DNA of 64,000 nt from Comamonadaceae bacterium (lineage in GTDB: Bacteria; Pseudomonadota; Gammaproteobacteria; Burkholderiales; Burkholderiaceae_C), in assembly GCA_027486495.1 (NCBI GenBank), contig JAIXOZ010000073.1, forward strand, positions 1-64,000, in the 5' to 3' direction. This document shows positions 10,036-19,668 of this stretch, piece after piece. Each line of letters starts with the position of its first letter. The stretch's first letter is position 1. The position numbers and the translations under genes were made by a program. The notes beneath the pieces were generated by a model that saw only the letters and a program-made list of their open reading frames with translations, was not told the origin of the DNA and ran no database searches.

Positions 10036-13000
10036 TCAGAACGCTTCAGCGTTCTTGTCTTGTAAGAGAGCCTCGGTAGGTTTGCGACCAAAAAGCCAAA
10101 ACATGGCGGGCGTGAGAAATGTGTCAAGCAACGTTGAGCTGATCAAGCCAGAGAAGATCACCACAGCAACGGGATGCAAGATTTCGGTGCCTGGACGCTC
10201 GGCCTCGAAGAGCAGAGGTGCCAGTGCAAAAGCCGTCACCAAGGCGGTCATCAGAACGGGGCTCAATCGCTCCAGAGATCCGCGCATGATCATTTGCGTG
10301 TTGAAAGACTCTCCTTCAAAGCGCATGAGGTTGATGTAGTGGCTCACCTTCAAGATGCCGTTGCGCACTGAAATTCCAGCCAAGGTGATGAAGCCGATCA
10401 GGGCAGCCACCGATAAAGGCTGACCTGAGAGCCAAAGACCCAATACAGCACCTACGAGTGCAAGGGGAATATTCACCATAATCAGAGCCGACAAGACAGT
10501 TGATTTGTAGCGGCTATAGAGCACTACAAACATCAAAACCACAGAGACCACGGAGAGCAAAGAAATCAGGCGCGATGCCTCCTCTTGTGCCTGGAACTGT
10601 CCTCCAAGGGTGATGAAATACCCCTCGGGAAGCCGAGAGTCCGCAGTGACTTTTCGAATGTCTGCCACGACTTCTGACAGCGGGCGGCCAGAAGCATTGG
10701 CAGAAATCACGATGCGTCTTTTGCCATTGTCCCGACTGATCTGGTTTGGCCCATCTGCGTCTTCAATCGTGGCGATCTTGGACAAAGGCACTCTACCCAA
10801 AGGTGTTTCGATCAACATCTGGCCTAGGCCTTCAAGAGAACGAGCAGACTCAGGCAAACGCACGACGAGCGCAAAGCGGCGACCTTCCTCCATGATCTGA
10901 GTAACACGTTCGCCTTCGGCCAATGCTTGCAATGTCGAGAGCACTTGTGCGCCTGACAAGCCGTATTGAGCGACTGCAGCGTAGTCCAAACGCACTTTGA
11001 TTTGGGGTGCAAGAACTTGTTTTTCGATTTGCAAGTCTGCAATTCCCTCGATCTCGGACAGCCGTGACCGCAGTGCATCGGCTTGCCCTCGAAGCACATC
11101 AAGGTCTTCCCCGAAGATTTTGATCGCGATTTGTGAGCGCACACCAGAGAGCATGTGGTCGATCCGGTGAGATATCGGCTGTCCCACCTCGACGGAGGCT
11201 GGCAAATTGGCCAGTCGCGCTCGGATATCTGCACGAACCTCATCCATTGAGCGTGTTAACTCTGCGGAGGGTTTGATCCCCACATCCAACTCGCTCACGT
11301 GGACGCCCTCGGCGTGTTCATCGAGCTCTGCACGTCCGCTACGCCTACCCACATGCACCACTTCCGGTACCTGTTTAACCAGCACTTCAGCCTGCCGTGC
11401 CAAGGCAGAAGATTCTGTCAAAGTGACCCCCGGGTTCAATCGAATGCCCACAAGCAGCGTGCCTTCGTTGAAGGGCGGCAAGAAGGTGGTCGGGAAGAAC
11501 GGGACAGCTGCAGCAGCCACCAACACCGCGACGCATGCACTTGTGATCGCCACACGCGGCTTGTCCAGAACCATTTGCAAACTTCTTTTGTAGCCTCGCT
11601 TGAGCCAAGCCAGCACCTTGGTGTCGCCATGGTCCAGATTTTTCATGCGAGGCAATAGGTAGTAACTGAGCACGGGCGTCATCGTGACTGACACCAGCAA
11701 AGAGGCCAGCGTCGAGATGATGAAGGCAATGCCCAGCGGTACAAACAACTTGCCTTCCAAGCCCGGTAGGGCAAAAAGCGGCAAGAAGACCAGCACGATG
11801 ATCACGGTCGCATAAAGGATCGCTGATCGAACCTCCATGGACGCCTTGGCCACGAGCGAGAGCAGCGACATGCGCTGGCTTGGATCTTTGGCACGGTCTT
11901 CCTTCAGGCGGCGCAAGATGTTTTCCACATCCACCACGGCGTCGTCCACCAGGCCACCGATGGCAATCGCGAGGCCACCGAGTGTCATGGTGTTGATTGA
12001 CAAGCCAAAATACTTAAACACCAGCGCCGTGATGAAGATGGACACCGGGATGGCTGTAAGCGCAATGATGGTCGGACGCACCGTACCGAGGAAGAAGAAA
12101 AGAATCGCGGCAACAAACACCGAAGCACCAATCAGTTTTCCTTGCAGTGTCGAAATCGACGCCTCAATGAAACTGGCCTGCCTGAAGGTCACACGCGGAG
12201 CCTCCATACCTGCCGGCAAAGAGGCTTTGAGGTCCGAAATGGCCTCCTCAATGGACTTGGTCAGACTGGTGGTGTCAGCCGTTGGTTGCTTTTGGACGCC
12301 CAAAATTACGGCTGGCTTGCCCTCGAAGCCTGCATCCCCGCGTTTGATGGCTGCGGCAAAGGTGACTTCTGCAATCTGTCGCAACAAGATAGGCTGCCCG
12401 TTCTTGGCGGCAATGGCCAGATTGCGCAAGTCTTCCAGCCGAGAGGTACGACCTAGGTTCCGAATCAGGTACTCACGCCCATTGAGCTCCAGAAAACCGC
12501 CCGAGGTGTTGGCAGAAAATCCGCGCAAAGCCGCATCCAACTGGTCTAAGGAGATGCCCAGGTCCGACATGCGAGCCGTGTTGGGTTGAACCTGGAACTG
12601 ACGTACCTCACCGCCAATGGGGATGATCTGTGCGACGCCCGATATAGACAGGAGCCGAGGCCGGAGCACCCAGTCGGCGTACTCACGAACCGCCATGGGG
12701 GAGATTTTTTCCGGATCAACAGGAATCGCGATCTGCATGATTTCACCCATGATGGAACTGATCGGTCCCATCCGTGGAATCACACCTGCGGCCAAGCCTT
12801 CCTCCATAGAGGAAAGTCTCTCGGAGACGAGTTGGCGAGCACGGAAAATTTCTGTATCCCAATTAAAAGTGACATACAAAAAAGACAGACCAGCAGATGA
12901 AGTCGAGCGGATCGATTCAACGCCGGGCAAACCATTCATGGCCGTTTCCAGAGGAAAGGTGATCAGCTGTTCGACCTCTTCTGCGGCCATACCGCCCGCT

Positions 13001-13155
13001 TCGGTCATGATCGTGACGGTGGGTTTGTTGAGATCGGGAAAAACATCCACCGGCGTTCGGGTCAATGTAAAAGCCCCGTAGGCCATCAACACGGCACCAG
13101 CGATCAACACCAGCAGCCGGTTGGCCAAACTATTTTCGAGAAGCCACTTGAACAT
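10036..13155 (-). CDS. Heavy-metal efflux RND transporter, CzcA/CusA family
   Basis: 1039-residue inner-membrane proton/metal antiporter, full length for the HME-RND family. It has a first membrane helix after MFKWLLENSLANRLLVL, a large porter loop, helices 2-6 (about residues 335-540), a second porter loop and helices 7-12. Helix 4 carries the proton-relay acids in GGLVDDAVVDVEN, which differs from the DFG-x-IVDGAVVMVEN pattern of classical CzcA (Zn/Co/Cd). The metal preference should therefore not be assumed. It forms an operon with the adaptor gene (11-bp gap) and outer-membrane channel upstream. Likely exports divalent cations from periplasm or cytoplasm out of the cell. Confidence 0.9.
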   Translation of the reverse strand: MFKWLLENSLANRLLVLIAGAVLMAYGAFTLTRTPVDVFPDLNKPTVTIMTEAGGMAAEEVEQLITFPLETAMNGLPGVESIRSTSSAGLSFLYVTFNWDTEIFRARQLVSERLSSMEEGLAAGVIPRMGPISSIMGEIMQIAIPVDPEKISPMAVREYADWVLRPRLLSISGVAQIIPIGGEVRQFQVQPNTARMSDLGISLDQLDAALRGFSANTSGGFLELNGREYLIRNLGRTSRLEDLRNLAIAAKNGQPILLRQIAEVTFAAAIKRGDAGFEGKPAVILGVQKQPTADTTSLTKSIEEAISDLKASLPAGMEAPRVTFRQASFIEASISTLQGKLIGASVFVAAILFFFLGTVRPTIIALTAIPVSIFITALVFKYFGLSINTMTLGGLAIAIGGLVDDAVVDVENILRRLKEDRAKDPSQRMSLLSLVAKASMEVRSAILYATVIIVLVFLPLFALPGLEGKLFVPLGIAFIISTLASLLVSVTMTPVLSYYLLPRMKNLDHGDTKVLAWLKRGYKRSLQMVLDKPRVAITSACVAVLVAAAAVPFFPTTFLPPFNEGTLLVGIRLNPGVTLTESSALARQAEVLVKQVPEVVHVGRRSGRAELDEHAEGVHVSELDVGIKPSAELTRSMDEVRADIRARLANLPASVEVGQPISHRIDHMLSGVRSQIAIKIFGEDLDVLRGQADALRSRLSEIEGIADLQIEKQVLAPQIKVRLDYAAVAQYGLSGAQVLSTLQALAEGERVTQIMEEGRRFALVVRLPESARSLEGLGQMLIETPLGRVPLSKIATIEDADGPNQISRDNGKRRIVISANASGRPLSEVVADIRKVTADSRLPEGYFITLGGQFQAQEEASRLISLLSVVSVVLMFVVLYSRYKSTVLSALIMVNIPLALVGAVLGLWLSGQPLSVAALIGFITLAGISVRNGILKVSHYINLMRFEGESFNTQMIMRGSLERLSPVLMTALVTAFALAPLLFEAERPGTEILHPVAVVIFSGLISSTLLDTFLTPAMFWLFGRKPTEALLQDKNAEAF

Positions 13156-13166
13156 ACAGTGCCCCT

Positions 13167-14297
13167 TCAGCGAATTTGGTTGATCAGGGTGGCACCCTGA
13201 GTCGCCACGCGATCGCCAGACTTCAAGCCCGAAATCACCGTGACACGAGTGCCATCTAGAGGCTCAAAGGTCACGGTACGAGGTTCAAACTGCTCAGGTG
13301 CAGACTTGACCCAAACCACGTTCTGATTGGCTGCATTCTTCATCAGCGCGGATTGGGGAACCGCAATACCTTTTGTCTTTTGCTTGGACTGGACATAGAC
13401 CCTGACCGGCTGTCCAACAGCCAAACTCAGTTGGTCTGGGCTTCGCACCTGGAAGTTCAGCGGCAAAGCCTGCTCCCGCAAACTGCGCGCAGCGCCGATG
13501 AAGCTCAAAGGTATGCGCTGGGCACCGTCGGCCAGTGTTGCTCCATCGATGTTGTTGGCAAGTGCGCTGTCAAAAGCCAAGGCTTCGACACGCAAACGTT
13601 TGGGATCAACGATTTCGAAAATCAACTCGCGAGCTTCAACCACTTGGCCAGCCACGATTTGCGCGGACGCAATCACGCCCGTGACCGGAGCCACGAGTGC
13701 TTCCTTGCTGGAGAGACCAGCGCTGATGGCATTTATGCGCTCTGACAAGCTGACCACCTCGCTTTCTACGGCCTCCACTTCTTTACGTGGCACAGTGTCA
13801 GATAACTCACGCAATCGTGTAAGACGTTTTTCAGCAAGCATCTTGGCAGCTCGGATTTCAGCCAGTTGAGCAGACTGATTGGCTCTTTCCAAAGGGGCAA
13901 CCGCAGGGATGACATAGGCCAAAATTTGTCCTTTTTTCACTGACTGACCGGCGTTGGGCAAGCCATTGGGACCTGGCTCAATCCGTCCTGCGGTGATGGG
14001 CTGGACTTTCCCCCCCGCGTTCGGATCCATCAGCACCCGCCCATTGAGTTCAAAGGAGCGCGGCACCTCGGCGATTTCCACCGCCAAAGTTCTGACCCCC
14101 AGCTGCCGTTGAGCTGGCTTGGGTAAAAACACACTGCCATCGGCCATGCGTTGGGGACCATTGGCGCTGGCCACTGCAGGTGCTGCGCCGTGGTCATGAC
14201 CTTCTCCCGCATACGCTGAAAGAGCGGCGCTTGCGAGAGTCAAAGTTGTTGCAAGTACGATCAAGTAGCGCTGTTTCGAAGTATTGTTTGTTTTCAT
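13167..14297 (-). CDS. RND efflux periplasmic adaptor, CzcB-like
   Basis: 376-residue membrane-fusion protein linking the RND pump to the outer-membrane channel. A signal peptide ends near AYA, followed by the mature start GEGHDHGAAP, a probable metal-binding cluster. Split barrel-sandwich (lipoyl-like) halves flank a coiled-coil hairpin (AQLAEIRAAKMLAEKRLTRL), then beta-barrel and membrane-proximal domains. It lies between the small membrane protein gene and the pump gene with 11-12 bp gaps. Lacks the long histidine-rich insertion of plasmid CzcB. Confidence 0.88.
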   Translation of the reverse strand: MKTNNTSKQRYLIVLATTLTLASAALSAYAGEGHDHGAAPAVASANGPQRMADGSVFLPKPAQRQLGVRTLAVEIAEVPRSFELNGRVLMDPNAGGKVQPITAGRIEPGPNGLPNAGQSVKKGQILAYVIPAVAPLERANQSAQLAEIRAAKMLAEKRLTRLRELSDTVPRKEVEAVESEVVSLSERINAISAGLSSKEALVAPVTGVIASAQIVAGQVVEARELIFEIVDPKRLRVEALAFDSALANNIDGATLADGAQRIPLSFIGAARSLREQALPLNFQVRSPDQLSLAVGQPVRVYVQSKQKTKGIAVPQSALMKNAANQNVVWVKSAPEQFEPRTVTFEPLDGTRVTVISGLKSGDRVATQGATLINQIR

Positions 14298-14309
14298 TTT
14301 GATGAACCC

Positions 14310-14846
14310 TTATGCACTGCGCGTTTGTTGACGAGACCGAATGATCGCGCCCAGCGCAATCAAGCCCAAAAGACCTGCACTGATCCACATGGCAATGACC
14401 TTCCAAGGAGAAAGACTGGTTGGTACATCTAAGTCCTCATGCAAATCGATCTCTGCAGCAAGCAGATCGACCAAATCAGCGGCTTGGATGGTGGCAGTGA
14501 TCGCAATGACACCTGGTTTGAGCGTGTCCTTAAGGATGACCTCGTATTCACCGACATCATGCTTTTCGGCTTTGTATTTGCTGCCTGCGATGTCCAAGTC
14601 AATTTGAGCGTCGTTTACTGGGCTGTTATCGCTGAAACGATCCAGGTAAAGCGTCAGTTGTTTCCCGTTAATGATGCCGACCAGTTCTAGATCTTCGGAT
14701 GCCGCAGTAAAACGCGGCAACGCGGCTCCAGAGACTTGCGGCGCTGCTTCACCATGGTCGTGACCAGGGCCAGCAATTACTGTTTGACTGAGCAGGGTCA
14801 AGATCAGAGCCATAAAAATGGCCACTGTCGATTGAATGATCTTCAT
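14310..14846 (-). CDS. Exported single-span membrane protein with GHDHG motif, efflux accessory
   Basis: 178 residues: signal peptide (IFMALILTLLSQTVIA), mature start GPGHDHGEAAP, a beta-sandwich-like domain (about 35-125, with LYLDRFSDNSPVNDAQIDLD) and a C-terminal membrane helix (WISAGLLGLIALGAII) with a basic cytoplasmic tail. Start set at ATG 14846 with AAGGAA upstream; the longer track ORF overlaps the outer-membrane gene. Its place between channel and adaptor genes implies a part in the efflux complex or in metal sensing at the membrane. The function is not experimentally known to me. Confidence 0.75.
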   Translation of the reverse strand: MKIIQSTVAIFMALILTLLSQTVIAGPGHDHGEAAPQVSGAALPRFTAASEDLELVGIINGKQLTLYLDRFSDNSPVNDAQIDLDIAGSKYKAEKHDVGEYEVILKDTLKPGVIAITATIQAADLVDLLAAEIDLHEDLDVPTSLSPWKVIAMWISAGLLGLIALGAIIRSRQQTRSA

Positions 14847-14877
14847 GTTGTTCCTTAAATTTTGAGAAGAGGCAACG

Positions 14878-16146
14878 TCATTGAGGCAGCAAGCCCAAGG
14901 ACTGACGCCATGCAGAAATGGCGGCGGACAAGTCGATTTGGCTTCGGACGGCTTGTCGATCTGCTTCAACTGCTTCCGCCTCAATGCGTAACCGGGTAGG
15001 CAGATCTGTCTCACCCAGTCTGAAAGACTTATCAAAGTAGCCACGGGATTGGTTTGCCAATTGAGCCCGGCGTTGTGAAGCTGCGAGTTGAGTTCTTGCA
15101 GCTTCAACCCGCAATGCACCTGCTTGTTGATCCGCTTGAATACGGTCTTTTTCAAGCGTCAACAAGGATTGCGCTTCTATAGCTTCAGCCTTTGCTGTTG
15201 CAATGCGGGCATCATGTCTCGGGCCTGAACTGAACGGCACACGAATACCAATCAGTAAAGTTTTTCCGTACCGCTCCCCAAAAGAACCGCGATCGCGGCT
15301 GGTCGCAAATGTGAGTTCTGGGTTGGACCGCACTTGGTGCCTGATCAGCTCAGCCGTACGCTCGGCTATCGTGATGCGGTCATCCAGTTCAGCCAGCAAG
15401 GGATGATCGATCGCAAGCGCGGCTCCTGGGACTGGTTCTCCGTCAAATTTGACGGACAAGTCAGCCTTTGTGAACCCTCCAGTGAGCGCGGTAAGGTGGG
15501 CAAAAGCTGCTGCAGACGCTGCTTGAGCCTGAGCTGAAAAGGCCTCCGCTGCAGCAACAGCGCCTTCGGCTTGATGCCAATCGGACTTGGCCAGATCACC
15601 GGCATTAGCTCGCTTGGCCACGTCTGATGCCAAGCGTTTCGCATTACCCAATTGTTCGTGTGCCAAATCTGCATCAACGCGAGCTCGCAGCCAATCCCAC
15701 CAAGCGTTCCTCACGGAAGAGGCTAGCCGCAGTTGTGCAGCGCTAAGTCTGCGCTCAACAGACGAGATTTCAGCCTGCGCCAGAACGGCACTGGCCTTGC
15801 GTTGCCCCGGTAACCAAATGGGAATGGCGATACCGAGTTCTGTTTCCCGCATTCCGTTGTTGCCTGTCGTTCGGTCTGATCGCTGACTTACTTCCAGTGA
15901 TGGCGGCTCAGGCAAAAAAAGACCGGCGGATTTGGCCTGGGCCTGTGCGGCATCGCGACGCAATTGCAGTGCACGCGCTTCTGGCTGTCTTTGCCATGCG
16001 GAATCAAAAATATCTTTCAAGGACACCGCGTTAGTTGACGTTGCGGCGGATATGCCTTGAGCTTGGGCTGTCAGCACCAAGCTACTCAGGGTTAAGACCG
16101 ACAACACGAAACGAATCGGTGCCGATCTTTTTTTATTGAAACTCAT
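14878..16146 (-). CDS. TolC-family outer-membrane channel, CzcC-like
   Basis: 422-residue outer-membrane efflux protein. A signal peptide (LSVLTLSSLVLTAQA) is followed by two OEP repeats. The first begins at LKDIFDSAWQRQPEARAL with the GIAIPIWLPGQR signature; the second contains LIGIRVPFSSGPRHDARIA. Between them run long alanine-rich helices that form the periplasmic tunnel. The length agrees with CzcC/CusC relatives. First of the closely packed pump genes transcribed leftwards. Confidence 0.88.
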   Translation of the reverse strand: MSFNKKRSAPIRFVLSVLTLSSLVLTAQAQGISAATSTNAVSLKDIFDSAWQRQPEARALQLRRDAAQAQAKSAGLFLPEPPSLEVSQRSDRTTGNNGMRETELGIAIPIWLPGQRKASAVLAQAEISSVERRLSAAQLRLASSVRNAWWDWLRARVDADLAHEQLGNAKRLASDVAKRANAGDLAKSDWHQAEGAVAAAEAFSAQAQAASAAAFAHLTALTGGFTKADLSVKFDGEPVPGAALAIDHPLLAELDDRITIAERTAELIRHQVRSNPELTFATSRDRGSFGERYGKTLLIGIRVPFSSGPRHDARIATAKAEAIEAQSLLTLEKDRIQADQQAGALRVEAARTQLAASQRRAQLANQSRGYFDKSFRLGETDLPTRLRIEAEAVEADRQAVRSQIDLSAAISAWRQSLGLLPQ

Positions 16147-16292
16147 AACTCATCTCCAATGTTGAAAACATCCAAGGAGATCAGCGAGCAGCGACAGGGC
16201 GTCGCTAGGCGATGAGGAACAACGCAAGATGCGTCATGCTCACCTGCACACAGGGGATTTGAAAGTGGAAAATAAAACCCGAGGCTCGCCGA

Positions 16293-16646
16293 TCAGGCAA
16301 GCAAGGGCCATTGAGGGCGTTCAGGGCGTTCTCGGAATAGTTGAGAACCGGTGGCCTGAAGATGGATTGGATGATCGTCAGAGGCCGTTACTGTTGTCGT
16401 GCTCTGAACGCTGACAAGAGCTGCTGCACAGCCTAAATGGCAAGTAACACAGTCATGATCCATGCTGGCAGATTGAGAGGTGTTTTGACTAGCCTCTAGC
16501 TGATCAGCTGATGCATGTTCGTGGGTGTGATGCCCAGGATGTTTGGCAGTCACGCCGGTTTCGTGCTGGCAATAGCTGGCCACTGCTGCCCAGCTGAACT
16601 GCAAGGGCATCAAAACCAGCAAGAAAATTGCCAAATACTTTTTCAT
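16293..16646 (-). CDS. CzcI-like small periplasmic metal-resistance protein
   Basis: 117 residues beginning with a signal peptide MKKYLAIFLLVLMPLQFSWA. The mature part has a His-rich stretch HPGHHTHEHA and the motif DHDCVTCHLGCAA, as in CzcI from Cupriavidus czc clusters. CzcI is associated with regulation of or periplasmic metal handling by Czc. Its position just upstream of the czcC-like gene is the same as in czcICBA. The C-terminal portion after residue 80 is less conserved. Confidence 0.82.
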   Translation of the reverse strand: MKKYLAIFLLVLMPLQFSWAAVASYCQHETGVTAKHPGHHTHEHASADQLEASQNTSQSASMDHDCVTCHLGCAAALVSVQSTTTVTASDDHPIHLQATGSQLFRERPERPQWPLLA

Positions 16647-16661
16647 GTTTCCTTATTGTAT

Positions 16662-16754
16662 CTACTCACATTTCTCAATGTCATCAGATACGTATTTATC
16701 CTCGTGCAGGTAGAGGTCAATGGAGAGTTTTTTGCGACGCATGATGCTAGTCAT
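16662..16754 (-). CDS. Possible 30-residue small protein overlapping the cadA stop
   Basis: ATG at 16754 overlaps the stop codon of the P-ATPase gene (GATGACTAG) and is preceded by AAGG at good spacing. It encodes a short charged peptide, basic at its start (MRRKK) and acidic at its end (DDIEKCE), with one Cys and one His. It could be a translationally coupled small metal-related protein, or chance. No family recognised; weak evidence. Confidence 0.28.
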   Translation of the reverse strand: MTSIMRRKKLSIDLYLHEDKYVSDDIEKCE

Positions 16755-18984
16755 CGCTTGCCTTGAGAAGTCGCAACCCGTTGAAAACAACCAGCAAGCT
16801 AGCGCCCATGTCTGCAAAAACTGCCATCCACATGGAAGCATTGTTAAAAAGTGCCAACAGCAGAAACACAAGCTTTATACCCAGAGCTAGCGTGATGTTC
16901 TGCAAGAGTACCGTATGGGTACGTTTTGATAGCCTTATCGTTTCGGGCAGTCGGCGCAAGTCATCATTCATGATCAGCACGTCAGCAGCCTCCATAGCGG
17001 CGTGGGTCCCCGCCGCCCCCATCGCAAAGCCAATGTTAGCTTTGGCGAGGGCTGGAGCATCGTTGATGCCATCGCCAGACATAGCAGTCAACCCAAAGCG
17101 TTGTTGTAGCTCGCCAATAGCTTTGAGTTTGTCTTCTGGAAGCAAATTGCCGTGCACTTCGTCAATGCCTGCCTGGTTACCTACAGTTCGTGCTGTAGCA
17201 ATGTTGTCACCGGTTAACATCACTGGCGTCACTCCAAGAGACTTTAGCTCGGAAATCGCTTGTGCAGAAGATGGCTTGATGGTGTCTGCCACTGCGAAGA
17301 TAGCCATTACCCGCTGAGAGTTAGCCAAGATAGTGACCGTCCGTCCAGCCTCTTCATGAACTCTAAGACGTGCTTCGAGTTCTTCTGAACACTGTCCGCG
17401 CTCTTCAATCCAGCGATGGTTAGCAAGCACGTAGGGATGATGGTCTATGACGCCCTGAACACCACGTCCGGCAACCGCTTGAAACTCACCAACATCTTGC
17501 GCCTCGGCTAGGAGTCCCTCAGCGATGGCCTTGGAAACTGGATGATCTGAACGAGCCGCGAGGCTTTTGGCTAACCCGTGCAAGTCACCTTGAGCCACAT
17601 TGGTATCCACAGGCTCGAAAGCAATCAATTTAGGCTTGCCTTCAGTGATGGTTCCAGTCTTGTCCAAAGCTAAGGCCTTGATCTTGCGGGCGTCCTCCAA
17701 ATACACACCGCCTTTGATGAGTATGCCCCGGCGTGCACCCGCGGCAAGGCCGCTGACAACCGTGACGGGAGTAGAAATCACCAGAGCACAGGGACAAGCA
17801 ATGACCAACAGCACCAACGCCTTGTAAAACGCCTGAATCCAGTCCCAACCCATCAGCGAGGGCATTAAAAGAGCTATGGCGACTGCCAGTATGAAAACCG
17901 CCGGGGTGTATATGGCCGCGAATCGATCCACGAAGCGTTGTGTTGGCGCACGCGAAGACTGCGCTTGCTCGACCGCGTGGATAATTCGGGCTAATGTGCT
18001 GTCGGAAGCGGGAGCGGTTACCCGAATTTCCAACGCAGCCGCTTGATTGATGGTGCCCGCGTAGACCTCGTCACCGGAGGTCTTATCCACGGGCAAACTT
18101 TCACCGGTGACGGGAGACTGGTCAACAGCGCTTTGACCCGACATGACGACACCGTCTAGGGGGATGCGCTCACCCGGACGAATGCGCACTATCGCGTTGA
18201 CAGTGACAGTCGTGACAGAAACGCGTTTCCAGAGATTGTCTGGTTGACGTACTTCGGCTTGTTCCGGAGCGAGCGCAAGAAGGCCCTTGATGGCGTTGCG
18301 AGCGCGATCTACTGCGCGAGCTTCAATAGCTTCTGCCATGGCGTAAAGGGCCATCACCATGGCCGCTTCCGGCCATTGACCAATCAAAAAGGCCCCGGTG
18401 ACCGCCACAGTCATTAGAGCGTTGATGTTTAAACGGCCCTGGCGCAAAGCTGCCAGCCCCTTGCCATAGACAGAAAAGCCAGCCAGTCCGATGGCAAAAA
18501 ACGCTAACGACATGCCTACTGCCTTCACTGTCCAACTGTCAGGGAATGCAAAAGCCAAACTTTCTGCGGCCAGTGCCAGCACCAGAGCACTGATCAGCTT
18601 GCCCCATGCACCCCAAAAACCAAATGAGAAAGCAGCCTTTTCTTGCTTTGTTTCACTGTTCAAGCCAATCACTTGCAGTTTGAAACCAGCCATGCGAATT
18701 GCGGAAAGGGCTTGCCGCAAAGCTTCGTCATCAGCGGTGATGCTCAACTCGCGATCACCAAAATTAAAGTGAAGGTTCTTGACGCCTGTCACGCCTGCAA
18801 GCGCATGGCGAATTTCCGACTCCTCGGCTGCGCAGTCCATATTGGCAATGCGTAAACGATGCGCGCCGGTGATTGATTTTGTGGACGCACTCGTTTCAAC
18901 AGCAGTGGCTGCTGCTAGACAAATATTGCTGCAACTAACATCACTGTCTGCTTCAGGTAGCCGATGCTTTTTAGAGGGAATCAT
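16747..18984 (-). CDS. cadA: Cd/Zn/Pb-type P1B ATPase (CadA/ZntA family)
   Basis: 745-residue soft-metal exporter. It has a short Cys-containing N-terminus (SCSNIC) and one HMA domain with NMDCAAEE. The actuator domain has [11 protein letters not shown], the transport motif is CPCALVIS, the phosphorylation motif [10 protein letters not shown] and the hinge [10 protein letters not shown]. The last helices carry the Lys of GIKLVFLLL and the Asp of [14 protein letters not shown], the signature of Zn/Cd/Pb rather than Cu ATPases. ATG 18984 has GGAG at good distance, better than the upstream track start. It is divergent from the MerR gene, whose product should activate it, and leads the leftward metal operon. 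Confidence 0.93.
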   Translation of the reverse strand: MIPSKKHRLPEADSDVSCSNICLAAATAVETSASTKSITGAHRLRIANMDCAAEESEIRHALAGVTGVKNLHFNFGDRELSITADDEALRQALSAIRMAGFKLQVIGLNSETKQEKAAFSFGFWGAWGKLISALVLALAAESLAFAFPDSWTVKAVGMSLAFFAIGLAGFSVYGKGLAALRQGRLNINALMTVAVTGAFLIGQWPEAAMVMALYAMAEAIEARAVDRARNAIKGLLALAPEQAEVRQPDNLWKRVSVTTVTVNAIVRIRPGERIPLDGVVMSGQSAVDQSPVTGESLPVDKTSGDEVYAGTINQAAALEIRVTAPASDSTLARIIHAVEQAQSSRAPTQRFVDRFAAIYTPAVFILAVAIALLMPSLMGWDWIQAFYKALVLLVIACPCALVISTPVTVVSGLAAGARRGILIKGGVYLEDARKIKALALDKTGTITEGKPKLIAFEPVDTNVAQGDLHGLAKSLAARSDHPVSKAIAEGLLAEAQDVGEFQAVAGRGVQGVIDHHPYVLANHRWIEERGQCSEELEARLRVHEEAGRTVTILANSQRVMAIFAVADTIKPSSAQAISELKSLGVTPVMLTGDNIATARTVGNQAGIDEVHGNLLPEDKLKAIGELQQRFGLTAMSGDGINDAPALAKANIGFAMGAAGTHAAMEAADVLIMNDDLRRLPETIRLSKRTHTVLLQNITLALGIKLVFLLLALFNNASMWMAVFADMGASLLVVFNGLRLLKASDD

Positions 18985-19004
18985 GATTTTCTCCATATTG
19001 CACA

Positions 19005-19036
19005 CATTGGAAACCCTATAGCCACTACAGTGTCAA
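19005..19036 (-). promoter_or_regulatory. MerR-type promoter/operator for the metal operon
   Basis: On the minus strand TTGACA is followed by CTGTAGTGGCTATAGGGTT and then a weak -10 region. The unusually long 19-20 bp spacer holding an imperfect dyad is typical of promoters activated by CadR/ZntR/PbrR, whose sites resemble CTATAGTNNCTACAGGG. It sits in the 101-bp gap between cadA and the regulator gene. Confidence 0.7.
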
Positions 19037-19085
19037 GCACATAAAATTGATCTTTAGGTCAATCAACGAAAACCAAGGTCAAAGT

Positions 19086-19550
19086 ATGAGGATCGGCGAA
19101 TTAGCCAAAGTCACTCAAACGCAAGTAGAAACAATCCGTTACTACGAGCGCGAGGGCCTGTTGCCAGAATCGGCACGTACAGCGGGAAACTACCGGGTCT
19201 TTACAGACAGCCACATTGACCGCCTGGCTTTCGTTCGACATTGCCGAGGGCTTGACATGACGTTGGACGAAATCAAGATTCTTTTGACGTTCAAGGACGC
19301 ACCTGAAGCAAATTGCGCGCAGGTCAACCACCTACTTGACGAGCACATCGGCCATGTTGCCGCCCGGATTAAAGAGTTAAAAGGTCTGGAGCGAGAGTTG
19401 AAAATTTTGCGGGAAACCTGCCGTGCGTCTCAAGAAGCCAGTCAGTGTGGAATCTTGTCCCAGTTGTCAGCGAGGTCACGTCAAGCTCATGATGCAGGCC
19501 CCCGTAGGGTTCATATTGCGGGGTCACACAGCCTCAAAGGCCACAACTGA
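19086..19550 (+). CDS. MerR-family heavy-metal regulator (CadR/PbrR-like)
   Basis: 154 residues starting MRIGELAKVTQTQVETIRYY at ATG 19086, which has AAGG upstream; the longer track start is unlikely. The N-terminal winged helix contains the usual YYEREGLLPESART and GNYRVF. A dimerisation coiled coil follows. Metal-site cysteines are in EANCAQVN, ETCRAS and QCGIL, the CadR/PbrR pattern of one distal and two C-terminal thiols. Divergent from cadA and expected to twist the long-spacer promoter on binding Cd, Pb or Zn. Confidence 0.88.
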   Translation: MRIGELAKVTQTQVETIRYYEREGLLPESARTAGNYRVFTDSHIDRLAFVRHCRGLDMTLDEIKILLTFKDAPEANCAQVNHLLDEHIGHVAARIKELKGLERELKILRETCRASQEASQCGILSQLSARSRQAHDAGPRRVHIAGSHSLKGHN

Positions 19551-19668
19551 AAGGATGTGGTCTTACCCCGTAATTGGACCGACTCAGCGAGCGAGGCGCA
19601 AAGGCCACTTTGATCCGACACGACACCATGTAGCCAATACTTAACGGGGGACGCGGTCAGGAAATCTC

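Noticed and set aside
19551-19668. Terminator or small gene between the MerR gene and tniQ
   Set aside because: No stable stem with a T-run and no coding signal was found.
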